A DNA stretch of 64,000 nucleotides from Protonemura montana (lineage: Eukaryota; Arthropoda; Insecta; Plecoptera; Nemouridae), in NCBI GenBank assembly GCA_947568835.1, contig OX387603.1:13230651-13294650 (forward strand), given 5' to 3'. Position numbers and translations under genes: made by a program. The notes under the pieces are model-generated. The model saw only the letters and a program-made list of their open reading frames with translations. It made no database searches and was not told the origin of the DNA. Within the stretch, counting starts at the first letter, position 1; each line of letters begins with the position of its first letter. Of the stretch, positions 38,562 through 51,713 are shown in pieces.

Positions 38562-41500
38562 TCAACTGGTCGGTGGTGCCTTGAGAACGACAACACATGC
38601 ACCCGCTCGGCCGGTGTTTAGCGGCGCCACCTGCTGCCACTCGTTGGCTTGCGAATCATACGCCTCGACCAGCTTCAGGTACTGCTGCCCGTCGTATCCG
38701 CCTACCGCAAATAAGCGGTCACCGAGCAGGCAAACGCCGATTGCGTCACGGCCAGTGCTCATCGACGCAATAGTGGTCCATGTATCAGTTTTCGGATCGT
38801 ATCTGAAGCAGGAGTGAAGAACGTATTATCCTGAGCCATTAGAATGTAGAATTAGCAGTTTAATTAACATTTTGTTAAGGTCCTCGTCACAAAATAATTG
38901 TAATTTGTGAAATGCTTTGCAGTTTTGTGTACAGTCCATTGCAGGGTTCTGCCATATAAAAGAATATTATATATTCCTTATTCAGCTAAAATTATAATAC
39001 TACAAACAATCTATCTATTATTATAAAGAATCTAAAGAATATTAAGAATCGCAATTCTCGTTATTAAATGGACTGATCATTGCAATAAAACAATGCAGAT
39101 TATATATAAACAAATACAATACAAACCAACGATATTACCAGTACAAAATTTTGAAAAAAAGCGCAAACCCAGAAGTCCCAAAGATATGTATACCTCTCGA
39201 CACAGTCAAACCGTGACGCCGATGGATTGGAGGCAGGAGCGTCGTGTCCTCCGAGGGCGTAGAGGTAACCGTTGACGACGCCCACACCCACGCCCCCCCT
39301 GCGCTTGGCCATGGAGGCGCAGGGTAGCCACTTGTTGATGTGTGGGTCATAGCACTCCACCGTACGTAGGCACGCGCTGCCGTCACGACCGCCAACCGCA
39401 TACAGCCTGAGTGACCGGGAAAATTAAATCAACAACGAAACCTTTCTGAGCTTAAGAATTCTGCCATAACAGAGGTATGTCTTGATGTATCCCCTAGATT
39501 GTAGAAGAGAAACATAAAAATGGCACCCCTAGGCAAGATGGTTTACCAATAAGCTGCCAAAAATTCTTGTTACTCACATGCAAATATATTTACACAATTC
39601 AAGATTTTGCTTACAATGACCAATTTCAGAAAAATTGGCACCAATACTCTTTAGATTGTGTGCCATCTAGAATTTTCCTTAAACTGAAAGTTGTTGAAAT
39701 GCCATAAAAAATGCTAAATATCGTTTTAAAAAAAAAAGTAAGTAATCTTTCCCTGAGAGATATATCTAAAAAAAATTTCTCATTTAAATTTCTCATTTAA
39801 ATTTATAAAAATCGTATTAAACCTCCACGCAACACTAGTGCTGAGTTAACGAACGTTCAAAGCACTGATGCCAGTTACTGACTTGTTGTTGAGAACTGCG
39901 ACACCGACTGTGGATCTCTGCGTGACCATGGGCGCGACGTAACTCCACTGCCGCGCACCGGGGTCCCACCGCTCGACCGTGTTGAGGTAGCTCCAGCCAT
40001 CGTGGCCTCCGACAGCATACAGAGGGCCCTCCAGCACACCCACTCCCAGTCCATGACTGCACCAATAATTCATTTATTCATTCGAAGTTCGAACAGTGAA
40101 TGCAACAGTGAACAGTGAACAGTCAGATGCAGTGAATGCATAGTTGAACAAATATTGAACAAATTCTTTGGAATAGTTTGGATTCAGCACAAACAGAACC
40201 TGTTTCCCTACCAATTCCTAACTCCGCCTGATAAGTCTTGCTTAAGAAAGGGTGAACCAGTAAATTCTAAATAACTAGCTAAAGTTAATGAATCCAGGTA
40301 CATAGCTTCGAAAAGGTGCAATGCGGCAGAAACCCATTAAACTACAATATAATAAAGCCCATCATTACAAATCATGTGTAAGCCATGTACTGACCGATGT
40401 GTGGCCATGGGGTTTAGGGTGGTCCACGCCTTGGTCTTGATATCGTAGCACTCGAACGTGTTTAGCGTCTTGAGTCCGTCGCGGCCGCCAACAACGTACA
40501 GCCGCCCATTGACAGCCGCCACTCCGAACTGAAGCCGCCGCCCGCTCATGTTGGCGAAAACACTCCAGGTATCAGTGCGCAAGTCATACTTCTCGATGCT
40601 GACTGACCCTTTGTTCGAGTCCATGCCTATAACCAAGCAATACCTTCTGGTCAAAATACTTAGGTTCTGGTTGTTTGCTAACAGGTAAGCACAAAAGCCT
40701 ATGAAACATTTATGCAGATACAATGACATACTTTGCAAAAATTGCAAAAATTTGCTTGATGGGTTAGAGCAACACCCGCGATAGGTGGAGATCAGGGTTC
40801 GAGTCCCCGTTTGGGTGTCAATTTTTGAGACGGTTTCTAGTTCTATGGTTGCGACAAATCGTAGCCGAAGCAAAACCATTTACCTCCGACAGCATACAGT
40901 GCCCCCACGGTTGACTTCCTGGGGTGGGTGCGAGCAGACTGCAGCATGGGCCTCCGTTCTGGCAACAGGTGGTACTTGAGTGCCTCCATGATGAGTTCCT
41001 GGCACGTGCGATCTTCTTTGAACAGCCGGTTGGTCTCGATGAAGTCTGCAATGAACGACGGCGACAGCAGCGGTAGCTTGATCAGGCTCAGCAGGCGGCT
41101 GAGATCCTTGACTCGGGATGTTTCTTCGTGGGACACCCACTCCACCAGTGCCTGCAAGAGAATGAAAGTCATTTTTCAGGGTTTTAGGAGTAAAAGATTT
41201 GACTTTGGTGGACAAAAGCAAAATAAAAGAACAAAATTAACAAAATTTGAGTAAAATTCTACGTTATGTATCATGCAACTATGACAGGTAAGGAACTTTT
41301 TGGCCAAAAATGTAATAACAGTATCAGTTCAATAGCTTACGTGGAAGACGCTTTCTTCGCTTGGTACGTTGAGATCTCCGGAAGCCAGAAGTTTAGCAAC
41401 TTCATCGGCGGAAAGCATTAAAAACTCTTGATTGTGGATAACTTCCATGAAGTGCTCCTGGAGAAAAAAATGTAAATCAACCAATTTTTCAGGATATACA

Positions 41501-44459
41501 AACAAATTTTTACCATGCCGTACATAATTTAACCAGACGACTGAAAATCAAGAGTATTGGATTTTCTGAGTGTGCCAGCTTCTGTTGCCAGCTTCAGCTT
41601 CAGTTTAAGTGTGCTTCTGTTCTTTGCAGGAAGCAAATGAAGCTCAAACTGTGCTTATTTGTCAAGAAAACTCAAAGAATCTTGCAAGCACACTAACACT
41701 CAGCAAAAGTAAGTGGCTACTGCAAATTCCAAGTGCACTTGTTAAGAAAGATCAATATTGCCAGTCCAAAGAAACCCTTTATACGTTTGTTGTGCTTGTC
41801 ACAACAAACTTACTAATGCTAACAGTTTGACAGCCACATTTTCAAGGATAGATCAGAGTTCCCACTAACATCAAAGCCGCTCGGAGATTTTGCTATCCAC
41901 AAGGTAAGCAGCGCATAAAAACAAGCGCGTACAAACTTCAGAAGTCCCACTGGCTAGCTCAGCGGCTAGAAAATTATTCTGTGAGCTCACCGCAGTGTAG
42001 TTGTGAGCTGCCTTGAGCAGGTCCATGCAACCCTGGGTGTCGGCAAACAGTCGGATGCCGATGCAGTTGGACGGGTGCAGTTGCTTAGTGAGGAACGCAC
42101 AACACGCGTTCACAACCTCGTGGAGCTGCAGTAAACACGCTGTACCCAGCAGCGTCTCAACCTGTACAACAAAACAAAGCGTTTAGATTCTCTCACAAAA
42201 AAAAAATCATTCACAAATGCCTTAGGACCAGATTCCCACCAAAGAAATGTTTTTTAAGGAAAGCAGAACTAGGGATTACTAACATTAAATAAATCTTAGC
42301 TTTGAGAAAAAATCAGAACACTAGATAGGTGATACAAAAAGATAGTAGTGAGTGCCACTGGTAAGAAATGCCTTAAAATACCTCTATGAATCTGTGGACA
42401 TGTAATTCTGCAAGACCTGCACATATTACAATTTATTTGCCTTTGTAGAGCCTCCTTAAAAAATAAATGATACCACTATCCCCTCTGTATTCTGTCCTTA
42501 AACCCATTTGGCACCCAATCAATCGCATCAACTTTTGTATCACCGCATGAGGGCTTGTGAGTCTTCGACTGACCGTATCTTCCTGCAGATCGATGCGACC
42601 AGTGTAGCAGTACTGCACGAGCAGCCAGAGAGCATCGGGGTCCACGCCCATCAGCTCCACTTCACTCTGCGTCGACTCGCGCAGATCTCCCGTGAACATC
42701 GCGGCAAAATACTCAGAGCCAGCGCTTAGCACCAAACGGTGCGCCGGAATGTGTCGGCTCCCTGTAATCGTAATGAATATGTTAACTATTAGCTTCTAGA
42801 GAATGTAAGGTTATTAAATACATTCTTTCCTATTATGCCTATCACAGAAATGTAATGATACCAGAATCACTATGGGAATGTGGAGAACTGAAGTAAGATT
42901 TGCTCAACATTGTCAAAAAACGATCTATGCATACAACAAAAAACACATATTCTGTTAATAAAAATATGAAATCTCTTCAGCCACCATTCCTTGTCATCTC
43001 AATTTTCACTCGACTTTTCACTAACAAACTTCCTCGACATGTGATTATGTGCCCATGGATGAAACTCACCTGCAATTAGTGTGATATCTGTTAGTTGGTT
43101 CCTGAGAAGGTACGCTTCCATCTTGTTGAAGCTGATTTCGGCGTGGTGTTGCGTGCGGAAGTATTCGTCGTGCGATACAAGACTGGCAAGGCTATGTTCA
43201 CTGCCGCGAGCGCGCGGGCTTGACGTGCCTGCATCCGAAGGGGCCTTGCTACAATACGGAGGGACATAGCACGGAACAATATTAATTGCCTGTAGTGAAG
43301 GAAGTACATTTTGAGCTTAAATGTTTGTTGATTGCCTATTTCAATAATAATGTGTAGACAAACATTGCAACCTACAAATGTTCAATCCATGTGCGTCTAT
43401 GCAACTTCCGGCTCATCATATTTATGTTTGTGAATGCTACATAGTCTGAGAGAACAGTTCAAGTATCTCAAAATTTGAATTTAGCCATTTAATTCCATTC
43501 TTGCGCACTGTTTGGAAGCATGAAGTGGAACAGACTGTGTGGTAAATGGGTTTATTATCTAATTACTGGTTCTTTGTTAAGCAATAAAAAAACAGTCAGA
43601 TCAATTAAAGAGTAGGGGGGGGGGGGGGGGAGGGAAATCATGTCCTTTTTTATTCACGTGTACATTTTTAAAGTTAAAAACGATTTTTGGTTTGCATTAT
43701 ATTTAAATTTATACACACAGAAAACATGGCACTTCCACCATCCAGAGGTAAGCATTTTTAAATTTTGTCGGAACCCTCAAAGCTCAAGCCGAAATTAGAG
43801 ACCTTTCCTCCACTTACCAATGCATTGCCAATGATTGCCGGTTCATGCTCGAAAGGCGCGTGAAGCTGACTCGCTACAGCTTCAAACCCTAGGCCAGACT
43901 GTTACCCAATGCAGGACATGGACATTTAAAAGAAGGTGCATAGGTCACTCACCCTACCTCTGACTCAACGTCGCTTGTCTAGGTCGAACTGGACATGTCT
44001 GGACATTGACTTAAAAGCGTCACTAAATAGGTATCGTGCGGGTGGGAGAGATGATTTGCATTATGCATGAGTCTCGCAAAAACGTATGTTAATTAGTAAC
44101 TCTTTCCGAGACAATATTAATGCAATTACGATGTACGTTTGCAGTATCAGGCTGACAAGAACCTTAATAGAGTGCACTATCGCCTAGAGGAGATAAAAGT
44201 CTATCTATTTGCGTAGGAAATCCGTGCAACAGGCTGAACCCGTTGGTAAACAAATCAAACAACGTCAGTAAACTTACTCGAACTCATCGAAGTCGGTGGC
44301 TGTGAACCTGTTGTGATTGTGAATACTATTCAAACTGGCACACCCTCGTATTTCGCGGGCCGGTGTCGCCACGTAATTATTAATCTGGCTGAAACTCGCG
44401 CTGTGCAACCGTCTACCTGTCGCCGCCGTCAATTTGACCATCGAGTCGCTAGACGCCAT
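38562..44459 (-). CDS. Kelch-like protein of the KLHL1/4/5 group, ten coding exons
   Basis: Probable substrate adaptor for a CUL3 ubiquitin ligase and/or actin-binding protein in the cytoplasm. Exons: 44459-44278, 43248-43070, 42761-42574, 42161-41991, 41457-41341, 41151-40884, 40626-40395, 40056-39883, 39406-39194, 38802-38562. All phases agree, giving 654 codons plus a stop. After a variable N-terminus (about 1-90) come a BTB domain (about 106-215; [19 protein letters not shown]), a BACK domain (about 220-330; [24 protein letters not shown]) and six Kelch repeats (about 360-650; for example [36 protein letters not shown]). The text [20 protein letters not shown] and the repeat order match vertebrate KLHL1, KLHL4 and KLHL5 best, from memory. 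Vertebrate proteins run to about 720-755 residues, mainly through longer N-termini. A second possible first exon lies at 47180-47264. Confidence 0.95.
40745..40850 (+). repeat. tRNA-derived SINE head in a KLHL intron
   Basis: GGGTTAGAGCAACACCCGCG resembles a tRNA D-arm, and AGGGTTCGAGTCCCCG is a B-box. They are followed by the family body GTCAATTTTTGAGACGG. It lies between KLHL exons six and seven. The tRNA-like fold is incomplete (no acceptor stem), so it is a SINE head and not a tRNA gene. Confidence 0.65.
43321..44270. other. KLHL first intron, no gene seen
   Basis: Intron between the downstream first exon and exon two. It holds a poly-G run at about 43616-43630 and no recognisable exon. 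Confidence 0.5.
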
Positions 44460-45349
44460 GTCGAACGCACGGTTTGAATCCCAGATTAAATTAGTCCGTA
44501 AATTTCGGCACCGTTAACCGACGAGTCAAGTGTAGCGACATTCGAGCCGCGTGTATGACTGGAATCTGTTCCATGCAGTACAGAGGAGCGAGGCGAGCCC
44601 GGCATGTCATTCTATGATCGCGCTGCAATTATATTGATCCATTAAACTGGAGCAGGGGGTAACTTGGAAGCTGCGGCCGGCAGAAAGACGTGAAGACATG
44701 CCGCTCTCTCGCTCGCACGCTGTACCTACTACGTGCTCACGCACAATGTCGATATGGAAATATGCGTACAGCATTTTGAAAAACATTGCGCACCTGTCGG
44801 AGATCTGTATGAGCCAACTGGGCCGTGACCCATGAGAAAGAATCATGCATCGAGCGTATGGTGGCGATTTTGGTTTTGTGGTTGCAGAAACCAAATTGTG
44901 AAATATATAGGTGGGAGGTTCAGATTGACAATGGCTAGTGGCAGTAAGGACTGGAATAGACATTTGGACCACCTCCCTCAATATTAATAAAATATAATAA
45001 AATTGCATGTTAGTGTTCTTTGAATGAAATGTTCTACAAACGCATATATTCTGGAGCTGCTCGAAGATTCTCAGAGCTTCTCTGGATTGCTAGTTCAACC
45101 AGAAACCTTTGCATTGCTTACACCTGATTATGGTTTGTTTGGAAAATTAGTGCGTAATTTTGACGCATTAGGCGATGCATGGTGCACAGGAAGTTTGGAA
45201 CTAGATGCAGTAGATTTTGGATGGTGGTTTTGAATGAATCAGAAATCAGGATCACTCACTTAGCAAGCTTGGTATTTTCTATTTGGATAGCAATAGATAT
45301 CCATCCCTATGGTTTTTAAACTCATGTTTCCTCTATCTAACCTTAGGTC

Positions 45350-45445
45350 TAATTTTGATAAAAACTTTTTTAACTGACTTTTGAACGCTAAGTAAAGAAC
45401 AACTACATTTCCCACTGTTTTGTAACTTGTACCGGTTACTTTATC
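45350..45445 (+). repeat. Foldback-family repeat, diverged fragment
   Basis: ACGCTAAGTAAAGAACAACT, then TTTCCCACTGTTTTGTAAC and GGTTACTTTATCACGGGTTA follow the order of the copies at 57.3, 57.5 and 58.6 kb, with more differences. Confidence 0.55.
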
Positions 45446-45449
45446 ACGG

Positions 45450-47175
45450 GTTAAAACCAGTTTACATTTTTTTTGTTGATATCCACCCCTGTTCTAATAT
45501 ACAGAGAAGGAATTGCATCGCCCAAATTGCAAACAAATACATTTGGCAAATCTCTTTCCCAGATTGGATCTTCGAAAAGGAATCCCCACAAACGTGCTTC
45601 TTGGCCCCAATTTTAATTCACACCATCAACCCTCCGACCAGAGCCCAATTTATACCTGTGGCACCAATCTGTAAATTTTACCCCCATATAGTGAGTCCCA
45701 CACAGTACCTACATAAGTACCTACATTTTATAAAACTGATTGAACTATACAAGAGTTTAAAACGCTGGAATGTATGTAGATTTTCTGGGTGTAGAACGTA
45801 GTTTTAATGTGACATTGTAACCACCTCTATGAAATTTGACATTCTACTACAACTGATGATGAAAACAAGCAGTGTGTCCATGTCAACTGAATGATTGTTA
45901 CTTAGAAATGGGAACAGATTACTACAAAAATTGGTACTTGAACTGAATCTAGTTTAAATTTAATCTATTAGAAACTTAATAAGAAACTTAAGAAAGAAAT
46001 GTACCTACATACTAAATGGTATTTTAAGAATTTTAAGAATTAGGGAACGTGAGTTGCTTTGTTTTTATTAATTATTTTTTAATTTTCTCTATATCATAGA
46101 CTCGCCCATCTTGACACCCTCTCAGACACGGTGCAAGTAGGCTGTAGCCTAGTTAGCCTGGGCTTGAGTCAGGCACTGCATTCAACTAACTCGTCTCGTC
46201 AAACTATTTAGGTTGCATTCTTTTTGTAGGATTTTTCTATTAATGTTTATAATTTAAATTTTTATTTGACAATAAGATGTATAGAATTATTGTAAGCTTT
46301 AAACGATCTGTACAAATTTGTACAACTGTCTGTACATTCGTAAGAATAATAGGACAATAAAAACAACAACAACTCTAACTCAATGGCATTATGTGTTGCT
46401 ACCCATTGCTGCACGTCCACTTAAGTAGCTTCTAAATAAAAAAAATAATAATCACCTATCTGCGAAATAGCTTGCATAGACTTTGTTTAACTAAAAACGT
46501 AAAAAACTTACTACAGAATCAATCGCTGTTTGTCTACATACGATTATCAACACACAAAGTTAGCCTATCTCAAGTTTTGTATAGAGTTCTTTTCAGTAAA
46601 CCAACACTTTGCAGAATAATAAGTGTGTAAAATATATCATAATTGAATTAAAAACGGTTGGCGAGCGCAATAGTTGTGTAGATTTGTCAGTACCTGAATC
46701 TATCTAAACGCAATATGGTATCAATGTCTAATTAGTGTAAAGGCATTTGCTGGTTACCTACATACTCTAAAATTTGTCAAACTGAAAATCAGTTAGCTAG
46801 ATCTGTACTAAATTAAAGAACAAGTGCATTTTTATATGGTTTTGAGACAAGAAAGGCAATTGGCAATTCGAGTTCTACCTATTACTTTTTGTTACAGGTA
46901 ACCAATCTTTGACAAACGTTGGTTTTTGCATCACAATGGTCTATTCTTGATCTTCAAATGTGCCATCTTTCAAAATTACTGAATATTTTTGCATCATTTA
47001 CCGATTTCAATTTTCTCAACCCAATAAATGAATTAATCTTTTGTAAAAGTCATCAAATAAATAGACAAAAATATAAATGTTACATATTACAGGTTGAATC
47101 ATGTGCACACGACAAAAAAATTGTCCTACTTTCAGGGCATTGTGTAAATATCTAAATGGAAGAAGTTTCTTTGTC
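45450..47175. other. Intergenic, possible decayed LINE tail
   Basis: No gene seen. Near 46345 the text GGACAATAAAAACAACAACA looks like a retroposon 3' tail, but no coding remnant was recognised upstream. Part of this is intron if the upstream KLHL first exon is used. Confidence 0.3.
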
Positions 47176-47179
47176 CTAC

Positions 47180-47264
47180 CTATCTCCGCCAACAAGGTGG
47201 TCGTCTAGGGCTCCGCACGTTTTATCACTAGCCTTGTCCCGACTAGGACTAGCCATAATAGAAC
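47180..47264 (-). CDS. Possible alternative first coding exon of the Kelch-like gene
   Basis: Minus-strand acceptor CTTTTAG at 47265-47271, then GTTCTATT and a start codon at 47256. It reads MASPSRDKASDKTCGALDDH and on to GD, and stops at the donor AG|GTAGGA in phase 2. KLHL exon two (43248) needs exactly phase 2, so the join would be [10 protein letters not shown]. An upstream non-coding exon may end at 47416 (TTTGCTCAG|GTAAGA). Both this exon and the one at 44278-44459 start with MAS. The splice signals are seen; that it belongs to KLHL is inference. Confidence 0.5.
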
Positions 47265-47415
47265 CTAAAAGAAATCATTCCCTGTTATAACCGTCAGTAA
47301 TCGTACCTGTTTTTACTGCGTGAGATACGTTGTGTTAGTGGTGGTATCAATTATAAAACACTAACAACAGCTACAATCCATTTAACCTACAAGACCTTTA
47401 AAAATGAAATCTTAC

Positions 47416-47660
47416 CTGAGCAAATATTCGCAATCACAGTTTAACAATTTGGTGTAAAAAATCACCAACGACTTGGAAAATTACTTGTATCATTTCATCG
47501 ACGAATGTCTTCTTTGAACACACTTTAATTGACTTGTTGAAAGTGAAAAAACATTAACATCGAGGTACAAAATCACAAAGGAAACTTATGACTGACATTG
47601 ACAGAACGAGCAGCAACCGCCAGCTGTTGTCAGCTGTGAGACTGAGTCGGAAAGGTAGAT
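47416..47660 (-). promoter_or_regulatory. Possible upstream 5' UTR exon and promoter of the Kelch-like gene
   Basis: A clear minus-strand donor (CTCAG|GTAAGATTTC) at 47416/47415 with a plausible acceptor 150 bases downstream suggests a non-coding first exon. No TATA box was seen. Its 5' limit is a guess. Confidence 0.3.
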
Positions 47661-47699
47661 CTCTACCGTCTCGACTCAACACGGAGAGCGTGCAAACAC

Positions 47700-48556
47700 G
47701 GTTACAAAATAAAAAATCCGTCATATTTAAAAAATTTGCGATTTCTGTCTCCTGACTATACGTACCTCATCTCTTCGAGATGCTATATTCGTTCAACAAA
47801 ATGTTTGGATAGTTCCTCTAGCAAAAGACACCACTTGAAATTACTGACACAGCGGGAACAAGTAAGTGAATATTTATTGAATTTAATAATTTGCATGTTG
47901 GCCGATAAAGTGGTGTGTCAGATTTTTGTTTATGAGAATGCAGCGAGCATAAGCTTGCTTTTATATTTCGAACTCATAAATTTGCTCAAAATCCATCCCT
48001 GACTAACTTATCTAGGGTCAAAACCTTCCCTCTTGCTCCTTACAAAATACAGCGACAGGTTATATTGAATATGGCCATAGGACTAATCACCTGCCATTTC
48101 TCAACACATCCCAAAGCTGCATAATTACACTGCAGTAATTGCATTATGACAGTTACTGATTCCCACAATAATGTATAGACCGCCGTCTATTATATGCATG
48201 CAGCCTTACCCGTATGAAGTAATTAAGTGCCCTCTCCTGATTGCATTCCACTGAAAGTTTTCGCAGTAATTTGGATAGAGGTCAACTAGTTATCACATCT
48301 TATTTGAAAGCAGAATGCATGAACTCTCTAAGTTTCAACACAGGTATTCCAGCAATCTAAACATGCACAACGCTTACAGCGACAGGAATGCAGGAGTTAC
48401 GTGTTTTTATGCAACATGGTATGGTAAATCGGTTGCTACTGAACTATGGCAGTGCATTACGGTGTGGAATTTTTTGGTGGTAGTGCAATGGAGGTACACG
48501 TTATTGTTGTATGGTAATGGAGGTAATGGTAGTTATTAAATGCAGTGGTTGAGTTA
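47700..48556. other. Intergenic, no gene seen
   Basis: Short open frames only, without domain or splice support. Confidence 0.45.
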
Positions 48557-48564
48557 AATGAGAC

Positions 48565-49975
48565 CAGTGGCGTAACTAGGTATTCCTAAACCAGGGGGCA
48601 AGATTTTTCGATGGGCCCCTCCTCCCCCCAACCTTCAAAAAAAGGAATGGGTCTAAAAAAAATGAAAATTTGTAATGTTTCTGTATCGCTCTTATTTGTA
48701 TATGTTCTCACTTGCGACTGCCGAAAAAGATACTTAAAATATGTATGGCTAAAAATTTCTTTGCGATTTAGTAATTAATCGGGATCACCGAAAGCGATCC
48801 AAGGTGAAAAATGACGTATTGATATTTCCAGTCGCGAATTCCATTTTCCCCGGGGTAGCTTCCCTGTGCATAAACACCAACTTGTCGTTTTTATATCAGC
48901 AAATAGCCAACACAGTTGACAATACGCGATATCGAGTTCAGGTGATTAGCCAAGCTCCGCGGTGGATTTTGTTTCATACAAGCCAGCAGAAACGCTTTGT
49001 TTTGACTCAGAAAAAGTCCGGGTTATGTTTCGTACGGGCACCAACGATGTCCGGGTAATGATGGGGAGCAGTTGGATTATTCATTATTACTTCGTGTCAG
49101 GAAATTTGGGCGGAAATTTGGGCGGACGAGAACGCAAATATTTCAGTCTCATACGCGTTCTGAGACAGCTAAAAAAAGCCACATCGAACTCCGTTTGCAG
49201 TGATATTCACATCGAAGTGACTACAGATTGAGAAAGAATGATAGATTCAAAATCCCAGGGACCGGATACTTATACTTTAGATAGATGGGAGGAAATTAAA
49301 CAGACACCTTGCGCCAAATTTGACTGAAAATAACCCCATAATATCAGTATAATCTAATCTGTTCTGACCGCATTTTCTTGTAGTGCACGTCAGGCAAATT
49401 TCTAGTGATGCTAGAAGTTTCTTTTGTCATAGCCAAACTATCGCTGCATACCGGAAAACTTGAACCAGTAGACACGAAAAAGCTGCTGATTTTAGGAATT
49501 TTATTCACTATCATGTCAATGTGACATTTAATACACCTTTTTTGGGCCGCGCGATGGCCCCGCGGTGACTACCGTCAGCCACCGTAGCCCAGTGAACAGT
49601 GACTACTAAACTACTTACTGTATTGTGTAAAAGCATATTTCCCATAATTGAAAAAAAAAAAAGTTAACCCGTAGAAACCCGCAGAAATAACGCAAATTTG
49701 GCCTTTTGCGCCGACAGAGAGTAAGGCAGTTGAGAGTGATGCCTACGCACTCGGCGGCAGTAGCAACGCAGTAACTATATAACCATTCCCAGGAGTAGTG
49801 CTTGAAATGCAACTTATAACTTTAAGATCATTTTGGCAAACACGAGAAATAAATTTGACGTGTGTCGTCGGCATGAGCTCGTCGGCCGGCGCGAGTACGA
49901 CACGCGCCCACGTTTTCCGCTGATGGGGCCCCACGAGCCTTCGCTCTTGGGCCCCCGCCGGTAGTTACGCCACTG
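48565..49975. mobile_element. Non-autonomous hAT DNA transposon (1411 bp) with perfect target duplication
   Basis: Inverted ends CAGTGGCGTAACTA on both sides, flanked by exact 8-bp duplications AATGAGAC (48557-48564 and 49976-49983). The right end also carries GCCCCACGAGCCTTCGCTCT, related to the CGAGCGAAGGCTCG hairpin text at 32.3 and 35.3 kb. The interior has short frames but no recognisable transposase, so it is a deletion derivative or MITE-like. The exact duplication suggests a fairly young insertion. Confidence 0.9.
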
Positions 49976-50459
49976 AATGAGACATTTTGAATAAGAATTC
50001 TTGTAACACAGTCACAGAAAATATTCAAGCGAGACTCTAGTGAATAAAAAAAGTGATATTCTTCATGGAAGTGAATGCCACGTTCAATTACATTCTGTAC
50101 AAACACAAGCCATCGTATCACACTTGACATGTGCCATAATTTTGGTTTATTTTTTTTCTTTGTGTTATACATCTAGCAAATATTTCTCGTTATTTCATTG
50201 TACTTGCGCATATGTATACAAAAAACTTACAAAGCAGGTGCATTTTTAGAAGCAAAGCGCATATCAACTTGCACTCATCTCATCGTCAAAATGCATGCTT
50301 TATGTGTGCCAGGCGCGTTCACCATGAAGCAAATGTACGGCAACTTGCACCATACCAACACTAAAAAGCTATGCACGCTCACACGTGCACGGGTGGGGTA
50401 TTAGTTATTACCACATCTGTGAGTTTCAATTTTGAATAGCATAAAATATTCGTTCCCAG

Positions 50460-51705
50460 CAGGGACCCGAACCGGAACCGAAACCGGAACCGGAACCCGA
50501 AAAAACCCGTATTTTCTTGGAACCGAAACCGGAACCAGAACCGTTATTGTTAATTTTCAAGAACCGGAACCGGAACCGGAACCCTTATTAAATCATGGGT
50601 TCTTTTCGGTTCCTTAAAGGTTCCATAAAGGTTCCGAAGTTATATTGAGATTTCAGAAATTCAGATTTAAATTATTTGCTTATCATGTTTACAACTTTTT
50701 TGTTTTTAATTTTTCCACACGAAAAAAAAATGTTTCACTGGTTTGTTCCGAAAACATCCATTGACTCATCTTGTATCCACGATTTTGTTTGGGGAAAACA
50801 CAAGGCATTTTAAACAACATATACGTCTTATGTATCTATAGCAACATTTTTAGGTACTATAATATTTACATTTACACTACAATTTTTCATTGTCTCTACC
50901 TTATACAATAAAAAATCTTTTACTGTATAAAAACATTTTTCAAGTAGAAAATTCTTGAGCACAATTTTGAGTTTCTTGTCCTTTTTGTTTTGAAGATCCG
51001 CCGGCAATGCCCTATAAAGCTCACAACCCGCATAGGTGGGCCCCCTTTTATAATTTTGAAAAGCTGGTTTATCCAGTATATAGTTAATTTTATGTCTAGT
51101 GTTAAATAACCCTTTGCCTGTCCCCATCAGAGTGTAACCATAAATCCATTTCTTTACATTTTTTACTTGATAGCCTCAAACAAACTAACCCCTTGTCGTG
51201 CATGCTTTGTCTTATAGAGATGGACTAGCCTGCCTTTTTTACTCCGTACATAGTAGTACTCTGTAACTCTACTGGTGCAGAGAAATTGAATCAAAAAAAT
51301 TATTACGACTTCGTTACACCCCTATCTTTTATGCAACTGGCTTCGTGTGCTTTGAAACCCAATGTGAGGAAAAAGACCTGTCCCTGGCAGATGGAAAAAC
51401 AAAACTAAGTGTCACTAACAACCACTAAAACTTGAACCTGTACAACAGCAAAATTTAAAAAAATAACGCTTTATTTATCAAGTGGAACCGGAACCTTTTT
51501 AAACTTAAAGCCGGAATCAGAACCCTTATTTGAGAAAATTAGGAACCGGAACCGGAACCGGAACCCCTCTTCACAATATGGAACCGGAACCGAAACCGGA
51601 ACCTTTAAAAACGTAAAACCGGAACCAGAACCAGAACCCTAATTTGAAAAAATTAGGAACCGGAACCGGAACCAGAACCTTTAATCATTTCGGTTCGGGT
51701 CCCTG
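50460..51705. mobile_element. Non-autonomous hAT element (1246 bp) with GGAACC subterminal repeats, carrying a LINE tail
   Basis: Perfect 15-bp inverted ends CAGGGACCCGAACCG with exact 8-bp target duplications GTTCCCAG (50452-50459 and 51706-51713). About 180 bases inside the left end and about 220 inside the right are packed with GGAACCGGAACC-type repeats, as expected of subterminal transposase-binding sites. The middle contains the end of a LINE ORF, so either a LINE jumped into the element or the element captured it. No hAT transposase was seen. Confidence 0.92.
50820..51240 (-). mobile_element. LINE (Jockey/CR1-like) ORF2 C-terminal remnant nested in the hAT element
   Basis: On the minus strand, GLFNTRHKINYILDKPAF, GPTYAGCELYRALPADLQNK and LKNFLLEKCFYTVKDFL match the standard last segment of insect Jockey/CR1-type reverse transcriptase proteins (NTR..., G..LYN.LP, K..L..KCFYSV.EFL). 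The frame is open from about 51127 to its stop at 50828. Everything upstream, including the RT domain, is absent. LINE ends and target duplications were not resolved. Confidence 0.65.
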
Positions 51706-51713
51706 GTTCCCAG

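Noticed and set aside
49828-50172. 114-codon frame on the minus strand
   Set aside because: Spans the end of a hAT element into flanking DNA; no domain.
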